A stretch of 64,000 nt of DNA from Typhlomys cinereus. Its lineage: Eukaryota; Chordata; Mammalia; Rodentia; Platacanthomyidae. Below are positions 23,313-35,900 of this stretch, in pieces (the first letter of the stretch is position 1; every line of letters begins with the position of its first letter). The stretch lies in assembly GCA_023101885.1 (NCBI GenBank), contig JALPQD010000294.1:124001-188000 (forward strand), written 5' to 3'. The notes beneath the pieces are model-generated. The model saw only the letters and a program-made list of their open reading frames with translations. It was not told the DNA's origin and did no database searches. Position numbers and translations under genes: made by a program.

Positions 23313-26300
23313 AGTGCTGGGGCTGAAACCCAGGACCCCAAGTACACTAGGCAAGCACTTCATGGCTGAGCCATGCCCCAGCTCTTCACTGGAGAGTTCT
23401 AAGTAAACATCTGCTGCTGGGCTATGTCTCAGCCTCGCTGGATATTCTCAAGCCATAAATGCTTCAGTCTTTGAAAGAATGAGGCTGCACGCCAGTACCA
23501 ATGCTTTTCCCTTTAGTAACAGCCCCAACTGTCAACTGGACATACCATCATGAAGCTAAAGACCAGTGTATCTTGGCCTCCAACTCACCACGTAACCAAG
23601 GATAACTTTGAACTCCTAATCCTTCTGCTTCTACTTCCAGCAAGCTGGGGTAACTGGCACATGCCACCACAACCTAGTACAGAACCCATTTTCTGCCCAA
23701 TATGGGCAAGTGGCTCATACCTGTAATCCTAACACTCAGGAGGCTAAAGCACAAAGAGGCTTTGAGCTCAAGGTCAGCTTAGCCTGGTAGTGAGGTACAG
23801 CAGCCCAGGTCAGAGTGAGACCCTGCCTCATTAACAGCAAACCGAAGAATTCGTAATCAAGTAAGTAGGAGATCTCAAATACTTTTAGTAAGGATGTCCT
23901 AAATAATCCATGGTCAAAAAAATGTTACAAACCATAAAATGCTTAACATTGAGTAACAACAAAAAGCAATTACTCGTCAAAACTTTGGGTATAGAAAACA
24001 CTTTTAGAGGGAGACACAGACCTGGCATGCAAACTGGAAAAGGAAGCAGATGGTCCATACCAGCCCACTCACCTCATCACCTCGATATAGCCCTTGGCAG
24101 CAGCCACGTGCAGTGCAGAGGCCCCTGTGCGGGGGTGCCGGGCCTCTGGCATGGCACCTCCATTCAGCCAGCACCTTGTGTCATGAAGTAACAATTCTTC
24201 CTCAGCCCGCTTGGCCGCCTCAACATCTACCCCTGGAAGGATGAAAGGGAACAGATGAGTCTGGCACAGGATGTGTGGAAATCCAGTGCTAAGACATTAG
24301 CTGGTGTGGGACTTGCACAGTTCCTCTTGCCTGCTCCTTCCATGGAAGCTCATAAGACCTGGACTAACCCAGTGTCTCCAACTGTGCAGGGACCTGGGTC
24401 AGGAGAACGGAGTTTACAGGTGCTTTCCATACCAGTCATAATCCATCTTTAAGTCTTTTTTTATGTAAACCTCAGATCTCCAAAGCAAATCCAGCCACTG
24501 ACTGCATCAAACATTCCCCTCACCTCCAATATAACCTGTTACCCGGCATATTCATACACATCATCATTGCTTGTCCTTCTCAAGTGGGGTAAAAGAAACC
24601 AAGCAATGAAGCTTGATGTGGTGGCTCGTGCCTAGAATTCCACCACACAGCTGAGGCAGGAAGATGACTAAGAATTTAAGAGAATGTGAACTACAGTCAG
24701 ACCCTGAGAAACGAGTGAAGAAAGGCAAAGAAAGAGAAAAGAATGAAGAAGGGAGGGAGGGAGAAAGGAAGGGAAAGATAAAGAAAGAGAAGGGAGAGAA
24801 AGATGAAGAGAAGAGGTGGGAAGAGACAGAAGAGGTGAACACTAACCCATTTCACAAACCACTTGTGTTATCAGGTCAAATTTCATTCTCGCCCAGATGT
24901 TCAGCCTTTCTGACACTTCCTGACCTAGCACTAAAAAGCAGAGCAGGATCCTTGGTCATTCCCACATCACACTGCTGCACTTGCAGACACACCTGGGACC
25001 CCAGGACACAGGAGGCTGTGGCAGGATAGTGCCGAGGCCAGCTGGGCTACACAGGGACTCCATCTCAAAGAAACTGAAGAGAAAAATCAAAGCCAGCATC
25101 CCTGCTGAGGCTGAAATGGCCATTTCAACTGCCAAGGGGAATCCTCACTCATTTTTGTTGTTTTAAGAACTCCTGAGATGAGACAAGATAGCTTTTCCTA
25201 CTGAATGTTCCTCCTTCTGGGAAGGTCTATTTTTGCCTATGTTTAGTCAATCATGAAAATTTTCGCTTACCAAACTGCCACAGAGCTGAGCTTTCTATAC
25301 AGCAGTCAGCAGCTTTTTGGAGCCACTGGGTACTTCAAACTTGAGATGCATTTTACATGTACAATGTGTGTGGGATTTTAAAGTATGGGAAAAGAATACC
25401 CACGAATAGTTTTTCTTTTATTTTTCCCTTTGTGTGTGTGTGTATGTGCCTAGTGTATGTGTATCAGAGAGCACCATGTGTGGCTGTGAAGGTCCAAGAG
25501 TGACTTTGGGAATCAGCTGAAGTGGTTGCTGATGAGTGAATCATCCTGGATTGCTTCTACCTCCTTTTGCTTTGCTCTGGGATTTCCCAGGCTCTGCCTT
25601 TCAAAGCTGGAAGTACAAGCTGATGCCACTCTGCCTGGCATTTTTATGTGGAACATGGGATCTGAACTCAGGTCCTTCTGCTTGTGAGGCAGTATTAACC
25701 TCTGAACAATCATCATTCCAGCCCCAAAAACAGCTTCTCATTACTGACATGCACTATGTTAAATTTTGTATGTGAATGTATACACACACAGAAATACACA
25801 CATACATACGTAGCTGTATGTATGTGTGATCCTGAGGATCCAATCCAGGGCCCTGGATAGACTAGGCAAACACTCTACCCCTGACTTACATTCCTAGCAC
25901 TAAACAGGTATTTTACTAAAATTAATGTCACCTGTTCCTTTTTACTAGTTTAAATGCACTCAACTTGAAATTTTAAATTTTTTCTTTTCTTTTTTCCAGG
26001 CAGAATTGCATGTATCACAGGCTGACTAAGAACTTACTATGCAGCCCAAGGGGCCTGGAAGTGATCTGCATCATCCCGAGTCCTGGGGTCAAAGGCCAAA
26101 TCACTATGGCTGGTGTATCTAGACACTCTACCAACTGAGCTATGTCCAATTTCTAAGTAGGAAATTTGAAAATACATCTGCAGCTCATGTGGATCTCCAC
26201 TGGCCACTACTAGCATAGACTTTCATGTACCACCCAGCTTTAAAAAAAACACAAAGGGCAAGCAAGGTGGCATATGCCTGTAATCCCAGTACAGGGGAGG

Positions 26301-27237
26301 AGGATCATCAGTTACAAGACCTTGCTTCAGAAGGGGTAAGGGTGGGGGAGTGTTGAGATGGCTCAAAAGGAAAAGGTACCTAGGTATAAACCTGATGACC
26401 TAAAAAAAAAAAAAAAACCAAACCTGATGACCTGAGTTCAAGTCCTAGAGCCCAGGAGAGAATTAGCTTCCACAGTTGTCCTGACTTTTACTCGTGCACC
26501 ATTTTATATATGTATATGTCTGTTCTCCCTCTTTCATAAACCATCAAGAGCCAAGGTGTAGTTCAGTAGAAGAGTACTCGCCATTGCACAAGATAACCAT
26601 CATTTTGCTTTCCTGAATATATCAAACTTCTGCCATAAAGTTATTACTAATGGGATCCAAAAGACAAGCCTGCCAATTGTTCTCATCTTATTCAAGACAA
26701 AAGGGCTCAGGCCTTGGTTGCCACCTGGCAGCAATCAGATTTTAATTCCCTTGGGTCTCATGGCCCACTGGGAGTTTGCTGGCAGAGGTAGAGATCCCAA
26801 GGATGTGTGTGTGGCTACAGCTGGGGAATACAGTGGGTTGGAGAAGACTAAGACCACCCTCTTCCTACAGTTCAGTCTTATTGCAGCCGGGAAAGGGAAG
26901 GTGGAGTTCATTTACTTCCATTCAAAACCCAGTCAGTGTCCCTGTGCATGCTCACATTCTATGCACACACATCAGCAGTTTGCTCTGAGTCTTCAGCATA
27001 GTCTGAACTTGGTCTATGTTACAGTGTTTTTTTGGGTTTTTCTTGTTTTGTTTGCTTTTGAGACAAGGTCTCATGCAGTCCAAGCTGACCTCGAGCTGGT
27101 TATGAGGATGACCTGATCCTTCTGCCTCTAGCCCCCAACCCTCCCACCACCAAGTGCTGGGATCAGACACAAGGCTTCATACATGCTAGGCAAGCACTCT
27201 ACTGACTGAGTTACATCCCCAGCTGGTTTAGGCTTTG

Positions 27238-27276
<39 letters not shown>

Positions 27277-29401
27277 CTACTGCTGCTACTGCTGCTGCTG
27301 CTGCTGCTGCTTATGGCAAAGTCTTAAGTAGGCCAAGGTGACTTCACACTTTCTATGGAGCCAAGGAAGACTTCAGAGCTCCTGATATCCTGCCTCTACC
27401 TCACAAGTGCTGGAAACACAGATGTGTACCACACACCTAGTTTACAGGGTGCTAGAAAGTGAACCCAGGGCCTAAAGCTTGCTAGTTTGTTTTGAGATGG
27501 AGAGAAAAAGAGAGGGGGAGCAGGAGAGGGAGAGAGAACATGCACGTATGCCAGGGCACATGGGTGGGAATCAGAGTCAGTTCTCTCCTTCCATCATGTG
27601 TGCTTTCAGGGATGGAACTTGGACTGAGCAGGCACCTAATTCATTGAGCTACCTTGCTAGCCTCTGGTTTTTTGAGGCAAAGTCTATGTATCCCAAGCTA
27701 CCTCAAACTGGAGGAAATTAAGGGTCAGCAAACTAGTCTGTGTATGCTGGCTATCTATTTGCATTTTCACCTTTTTGCTGTGGTGGTAAAATAAACATAA
27801 TGCAAAATACAGCAATTCTGTCACTTTAAGGACAGATCCGTGGCATTTGGGGTATTCGAAACCCCACATTATCACTATCATCTAGCTCCTAAACTTTTTC
27901 ATAAGGCAGATAGAAACCTGTCTAAAAGTCACTGCCCAGGTCACTCCCACCCCCCCCCAAGTATGACACCAGCAATCTTTGGCATCTCTGGATCTGCATG
28001 TGTTAGGGGCCTTGCCTAGTTCTGAAAACGAAGTTTGTGGAGGGGGGTATATATGTCTCTGTGTGCAAATGTCTGTGCCTATAAGTGCATGTGGAAGCTG
28101 GAGATCAATTTTTGGGGTCTTCTTCAATCACTCTCCACTTTGTGAGACACTGAGATTACAGGCATCCCCTGCTGCGCTCAACTTTTTACATGAGTTCTGG
28201 GGACTGAACTCAGGTTCTCAAGTTTACACAGCAACCACTTTAATGAACTCACTTCCCTCTCCTAAAAATGAAGTCTCAATGGCACCCAGCCGCTTCTGCT
28301 CTCTCTCATCCTGCCCCTGGCTGGTTTCCCTCTACAGCAGCTGGTAAAGTCATTGTAACAGGAACAGAGTGCTCTGCAAGGCCTGAAATATGCACTGTCC
28401 AGCCTTTCCCAGGAAAGGTCAACTGACCCCTGCCGGAATTGCTGTTTAGAGACCATGGCCTCGTCCCTCTCTGGAGGAGATGCCAGACTCTCAGTACCAC
28501 AAAAAATAAATACTGTGGTTAACATTCCTATTCACTCAAGCTACCTAGGATTGTAAATGCTAGATTAGGATCTCAGGGGATTCTAGAGCTGTAATCACGA
28601 CCATTCCCACCACACGGAAATAAATTCTCTGCTGTTCTGCCTCTGTGGGCAGTGATAGATAGCAGACAGTTTGCTGAACCTGTCTCTGGATGTCACAGTC
28701 TTCACCCAATCCAGATGTATTGTGTGTCGGATTCCAGGTGAGGTGGCTTTCCCCAAAGCACTTCAAACTTCTTTCCTACCCAGTAAGTCCTTGTGCAGTG
28801 TGGCCAACAGGGGCCCCTCCTCCATGAATTGGGGGCTTTAAATCATTTCCCTGAAATGCAGCCTGCCTGACTCTGCAGCCTGCCTGGGCAGAGTTGCTAA
28901 GAACTGTGGTCCCCACACTTCCCCCTGAAGTAACCACATCCTGACTTTCCTCACCCACATGGCTCCAATGTGACTCTGTTCACAGTTCGGTCACAGAGTA
29001 ACCATCCCCCTGCACAGTGATGGGCTCAGGCTGGCATGAGACTAGATGCCACATCAGACAGAGGACTATGGCTCCACCACTAATCAAATGGGGTGCTCTG
29101 GTCCAGTGGGCACCAGTCTACACCACTGGGAGCCAGACTTAGCACCCGCTGGGAGAACTTGTCTAAGAACAAGGTCAGGGCAGAATTCAGCAGTGGTCAA
29201 AGGAGCTGTGAACTTCACATGCACCTCCACTGAACCAGGCCAGATGCCAATTGGTTCAATTACTAAGTCCATATGTTACTACTTATAGAACTCTGGGGAG
29301 TGGGTCACAGTGGTGTACATCTGATATCCTAGCTCAAGAGACTGAAATAGGAGTAACTTGCCTTGGAAGCTACAAGCAAGACACATTCTCAAAAGAAATA
29401 A

Positions 29402-29433
<32 letters not shown>

Positions 29434-32400
29434 GATGACATGGAATTTACTATCTTAAATTGTTTGGGGGAAGTCAGGATCTCACTGTGTAGCCCAGACC
29501 AGACTGGCCAAGAATATCAAAATGCCAGATGAAAACCTACACTTCCTGCCCTGGGGGGTGGAGCCTGGGAAATCCCACAGCAAGACAAAACAGGGGTAGA
29601 AGCAATCCAGGATGATTCCTAAAGTCACCCTTGGTCCTCCACGGGGACACACAGTGCCTCCCCCCTCTCTCTCCACAGTGCCCCCCTTTCGCTCTCGCTC
29701 TCTCTGTCTCTAACACACACACACACTCACACACATACACACTTGTGCACTCACAGAAAAAAAATTTTTTAAAAAAAGCAAGGTAGATGGCTTTTAATAA
29801 CACTTGAGGTTGACCTGTGGCGTCCATAAACACACACTTGTGCACATTAAGCAAGTCCCCCTCTTGCTGGCTGGCACTGGCAACACCACTTGATTATCTC
29901 TATAACTTTGAACACTGCAGGTATCTCACACAAACAGAAACCAAGTGTTTGTCTGTTACTGACATTTCATCCTCCAGATTTGTCCTCCAGATTTGTCCAT
30001 GTTATGGCCTGCGTCATTTTTATTCTTTTTAAAATGGACAGTATTCTGTGTGGCAACTACATTTTGCTTATCCATTCGCCAATGAAATGGATTTCTACCT
30101 CTGAACTACTGTCCGTGCCCCCTCCCTGACTCCTGGGTGCTGGCAAGTGCCACAGGCTGGGCTGCTGAGCCATACCCCAGCCCTGGGTTTTTGCAAATAT
30201 GCCATGAACACAGGCATTGCCTTTTTTGGCCAGAGTCAAGCAGGAATGAGTTTCTGGCATGTGTAAAAGTGAACCTCATTCCTTACCTGGGCCACCTGCA
30301 TAAGGGGCCTTGGAGTGGACAAAAAGCACCCTGTGATCAAGATGAAGGGCTGAGTCAGATCCTCACAAAGGACAGCAGACCCAAGAGGAAGAAGACATAG
30401 ACGGGGAAGGGTATGGCTGCTGCGACACCCTGAAGCAGGCACTGTCTGGATGCCGGGCACGCTGGGAATGCTCCCTGTCTTAGCTGTGTCAGGAAGAGGG
30501 CATGCCACCCTCCCTACAGTTGCCCCCACCTCCAGTCTACACTCTTTTTTTTTTTTATTTTTTTTATTATTATTATTTATTCAACTGTGTGCATGTGCGT
30601 GTGTGCGTCTGTGTGTGTGTGCATCTGTGTATGTGTAGAATCACGGATGAATTCGCGAACCACCATGGACGCCTCCACCTCCTTCTGCCCCGGGATTCAC
30701 AGGCTCCGCCCTACCAGGACCAGAAGCGCAGGCCGCCCCCGCTTCCGCCTGGCGTCTATACGTGGGATCTGGGATCCGAACTCAGGACCTTCCGCCTGCA
30801 AGGTGGAGGCTTAACCCCTGAGCCACCTCTCCAGCCCCCAGTCTACACTCTTGACAGCGAACAGCAGACTGGGAGCAGTGGCCTCAGTCTTCACGCAGCT
30901 GAGAGTCTCCAGCAGAACTTGCCCCAGCTAAGCGGCCGAGTGTCTACAGCAGGGTCCCAGGCCTTTGTTCCTGGCTGGGCCCTCATCATCTTCCCCTCCC
31001 TCAGCCTTCTTTTCATCCCACAGAAGGAGAACATGGGGTCCCTGAGAATCTGATGCCAGCTATAGGCAAATCCTCCAGAAAAAAACACACGTCAAAGAGT
31101 CATGGGCTACATGGAGGTCACTCTCATGCCCCACAAGTCTAGGGCACCCAAAGAACGTGCCTCAAAGTATCACCTTGCAGGTGGCTTTTTATTGCTCGGA
31201 AATACAAGTAATAAGTAGAGCTGGGCAGAGCAGCTCACTATTGCCCCAGCGCTGGAAAAATGAGGCAGGAGGATCAATTTGAGCTTGCACCAGAGTGAAC
31301 TACACAGTAAGGTCCAAGACAGTGAGACCATTTCCAGTAAAATTTAAAAAATAAATAAGATAAAATAAAAATTGCACAGGTCTGAATCCTGAGTTTTTCT
31401 TTTTTCATGTGTATGCATGTGAAAGTGTGTGCGTGTGCGTGTGTGTGTGTCCCCTATAGTGATACCCAGAATCATCCTCCATTGTTCTTCCACCTTACTG
31501 TTTTGAGGTTGGGTCTCTAATTAAAATCCAGAGCCCCCCCCAATTGGGGCCCTACCTTCCAAGACTGATTTCCAGAGAGGTCACCACATCTGGAAGGTAT
31601 TTTTACATGTAATCTGGGAATTCAAACTCTGATTGCTTACATGGCAAGAGTTTAACAACTGGGCCATCTCTCTAGCCCCTGAATCTTGAGGTTTTTGTTT
31701 CAGTTTGTTTTGGTGCTGAGGATTTAACCAAGGGCCCAGCACATGTTAAGCAATTGTTCTACTGAACTATATCCCTAGTCCTTACTTTACTTTTTCAGAA
31801 AGGGTCTCACCAAGTTGCCCAAGCTGTCTATTAATTAGTTCAGTAACTCAAGCAGTCTTCCAATTCAAAATATGTAAGGATTTCAGTTCTAGCTGGGGAA
31901 TGCCTGTATCAACAAGGGCCAACACTCCACACATGCACATACACTACCACTAAAATCCCAGAGGGAAAGAAGTCTGAGGCCACCACAGAAATGCAGGCGA
32001 CAGGCTGCAGTGGCCAATACTTCATCCCTGCAGAGCAAGCAGCAGTGTCCTGTGGAAGAGCTTCCTGCTATCTGGGACAGAGTTACAATAGCCACAACAC
32101 AGTCCCAAAGTGGTGGGACTGAAAGGGAGGAAGGCAGGAAGGGAGGAGAGATAAAGAAATGTTTAGGTCCTGTTTCCAGGTGACTGACACATTGAGTAAA
32201 TCTGCTCCATTCCCATTCACCAGTCCACAGGAGACAAGTCAGCAAAGATAAGGCATGTAAGCAGCTGCCTGGAGTTGAGGGTGTGGTTGCGATTAAGAGG
32301 TATGGGATCTCTTTTGGGGATTCTAGAAATGTTTTGAAATCAATATGGGGATGATTGCACAATTGTGTGGGCCATAGCACAACCACCAAGCTGTGCACTT

Positions 32401-32904
32401 TAACAGGGTGAATGTTGGATGTCATTTACATCCCAAGACACTGTTGGAGAAGCCGGGTACGATGGCAAATGCTCCAGGAGGCAGAGGCAGAAAGACTGCT
32501 ATAGGTTGGAGGCTAGTTTGATTTATATAGTAAGTTCCAGGCCAGTCAAGGCTACAGAACAAGATCTAATCTCTCAAAAGTAAAACCCAAACAAAATCTC
32601 TGGCCAAAAATCTCAGCAAAGATTTTATGGGGACCATACCTTTGAAGTGAGTTTAAGTTTGTTTACCAAAACAAAAAGAGGAAAAAGGAGGACTGGGGAG
32701 ATGCCTCAGAAGCAAAATGACCTGGGTTCAGGTCCCAGGATCACATGTAAAAATGCTGGCAGATTTGGTGGTGCCTGCAATTCCAGCCCTGGAAGACCAA
32801 GCCTGGGAAACCCAGAGCAAAGCAATAAGGAAATAGAACAATCCAGAATGATTCCTAATGTTATCCTTGGGCCTCCACTGGCACATGTACTCAAGTGCCC
32901 TCTT

Positions 32905-32957
<53 letters not shown>

Positions 32958-35900
32958 AACAAAAAGGGAAAAGAGCCCACTTGCACCACTGACCTGTACC
33001 TCCCACCTTCATTGTAACCCAGGCAGGATCCTGACTTCCACCTCCCTGTACCTTGACCCACATCCCTACATGGCTCACACCCACATGCCAATGTTGAACC
33101 TGTGTATCCCCATCCTGGAGACCAGTAGAGGCAAAAGAGCCAAAAATCACACCTTTTGGGTGAGATCTGCTCATCACCAGACCCCTCATGCCTCCTAACT
33201 GGACCTTCCCCAACCCTCCCTAAGCCTGGAGCCGGCAGCATTCTTTCTTACTTCCCTTCAGGATGAACCTGAGACTAAGCAGCAGGTCACCCAGTGTCAG
33301 GAACTGAACCCAGAATGTCAAGCCTCAGAAGCCACACTTAAAACCTGGGGTCCGTCAGGGTGCACCCCCCCCCCCAGTGTCTCATGTTCCTGGAGAGCTG
33401 GCTAGGCTGTTCAGCACCCCACCTAACTTGCTCCTCAAGCCCTACACTGAAGACCTACACACCAAATAGTTTTGGACACTGATCTGTTTGCTGAAACAGA
33501 GACTTATGTAACCCAGACTGGCTTTGAACACAAGTAGCTGAGGATGACCCTGAACTCCTGCCTCTGTCATCACAGGTGTGTACCACCATGTCTGGCCAGG
33601 ACACTGACTTTCCAGGACTAGAGCCCCTATGAGAACTTGCAAGTAACCACCTCTGTCCCTAAGAAAACAGCCAGCCAGCCACAGAAACTCAAGGGGTTCC
33701 TGAACCCCAGTGAAAGAAACAAAGACATAGTGACCCTAGAGTCCAGGGGAAAGATCAGTTCTGCATGTCCCTGCTACCCCGCCCCCAGAAATACTCCATC
33801 TCTAACCACCTGCTCCTGACTCCTTGTCCAGTCTGCTCTAGTCTGCCACCACCTCTTCCTCAAGCAGCTTGTACTCTTATTCTGTGCCCAACAGTGCTAC
33901 AGAGCTCATTCTATCATGTGCTTCACTGAATTCCATGCCCTAGTTCCCAGATTCCAAAGCTTGTGACCCCAGAGGCCCACCTCGGCGGGCGATCTCCGCC
34001 TTCAGCAGCCCCTCCATGGCGTCCGACTCAGCCAGGTCCAGGGGCAGGTCCCCGTCACTGTTGACAGCAGCGATGTTGGCCCCATGGCTCAGGAGGTACC
34101 TGGGGGCAGGGGAAGGTCAGGGCTGCCAGACCTAGACCCGCCACCCAGCCCAGGCCTTGCCCGTCCAACCCTTACCTCACCTGGCAATGTCTAGGTACCC
34201 ACAGGAGGCAGCCACGTGCAGGGGTGTCCAGCCCTCGTTGTCCGCCTGATTGACAGTGGCTCCCTGCTCTACCAAGAAGCGCACCACCTCCAAGTTCTCA
34301 TCGATACAGGCCTGGGGGATTAGAGGAAAGATAGGCCGTTGGCCCCCATCTTGCCCTCCCAGAGCCCCAAATAGAAAACGCTCCCATATACAAAGCAGAA
34401 TCAAGAACCAGAGCCAATGAGGACTGAGGAAAACCACAGTGATGGCCTCTAGCACAGGCCCCAGGGCTCCTCCACTCACCAGCTATTTATAACATCCCTG
34501 GTCATCCCGTGGCTAGGTCAACTGGCACACAGAGCTCAATGGAGACCCTGAACAGATTCTACAAGCCAGAATCCAGGACCGGATTTGAGAAGAGATGGGG
34601 TTGTTCACCATCTCATGTGACTATTGAATGCACTGCACATAGAGCACAGTCCACAATCACCACTCCAAGACATGGTTTCTTGGATTCATGCCTAAGAAAA
34701 GCCCCCAGAAATGCAGGCACTATACACAGGAAGCTGACCTGAGGGGCGCCAAGGACCACAAAGGGTTGATAAAGTCCATGTCCAGGCTAGGTAGCACACA
34801 CTTGTCTAGCCTGAGATCTGTCCACTTCACATATACAGGTACCACATGTCTGGGATGGAGAGAGGGTCTGTGGCGTGATTCCCAAAAGAGTGAGATGTAT
34901 CTACCCTCAGGGGTGTGCCCAAGGACCCAAGGAGGCTAGCTTCAGTCCCTAAAGACCTGGTAGGGCACAGGTCTCAGAACAACTCCCTGATGACCTGCTC
35001 TTAGGAACTGAAAGCTCAGGGAGACAAAGGCCTCATCTGGATCAGCATGAAGAGGCAGCCCCAGTCTCTGCAGGCACTGGATGGGCACTAGGACCTGAAC
35101 TGAATCTAGGAGGCAGGTCTGACTCCTGGTCCTCAAGATAATTAACCCCCCAACTCCCTCACTTCTCCAAAATCCCCATCTGGAGAAAGGGGAGGACTAT
35201 GAGGGCCAAGAGCATGAAGTCATGGAAATTCAGGCTGAGAGAGGGGGGCCACATGTGCCCTGGGAACGGGATGAACTCTGGGCTGCGTTTATTTCCACCC
35301 TGTTGTCATGGTGATGGGAGGGGGGGCAAGGAAGGAGATGGGCCTTTCCCTTTCAAGGACCTGGCTGGGCACAGGCATCCAAGTGAAAGATGCCTGAGGC
35401 CTGGGCACCAGGGACCCAGGAATCAAGGCCAACTCCTCTTCCATCTCATCCAGGGGTCCAAGCTCAACCCTCCTCCCTCAGACCCAGAGGTCCAGGCCCA
35501 GCCCTCCTCCTCAGATACAGGGGTTTGGGTCCAGTCCTCCTCCATGGCCCTAGGGGTCCTGATCCTAGTCTTCCTCGCTCAGATCCACAGGTCCAGTTTC
35601 CCATCTCTCGTCTCTTAGTGCCAACCTAGGAAGTTTGGCTCCCAGCCCCAACTATTAGAGACACCAGAATCTTAGCCATTACTAGACAAGGCACTTCAGA
35701 GGAGGGGAAGATTGTCCCAGTCTTGTATCAAGATAGATAAACCTCTGTGGCAGAGACAGAGGCCTGACTCAGGAAACGCCAGCAGGAACTATGTCCTGGG
35801 GATGACTGGGTCTAAAAACCCTCCCCAGATGAAGAAATCATCTGAAACCAGAAGCCACCAGAGTGACCAATTGTCCCTATTTCCTGGGAGAATTTCCTTG

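Larger units (their letters stand above)
24233..33980. other. PPP1R12C: PPP1R12C intron 3 (about 9.7 kb)
   Basis: Holds old and young B2-like SINEs (25420-25725, 29520-29770, 30547-30837, 32692-32965), several B1-like and ID-like fragments, an imperfect CTG run at 27238-27312, an AAT repeat at 29402-29431 and a CA repeat at 32910-32953. No exon or RNA gene was recognised. Confidence 0.7.

Noticed and set aside
26100..26160. tRNA-like text ending CCAACTGAGCTATGTCC
   Set aside because: It is the complement of an ID-like SINE head (A-box region). No complete cloverleaf can be formed.
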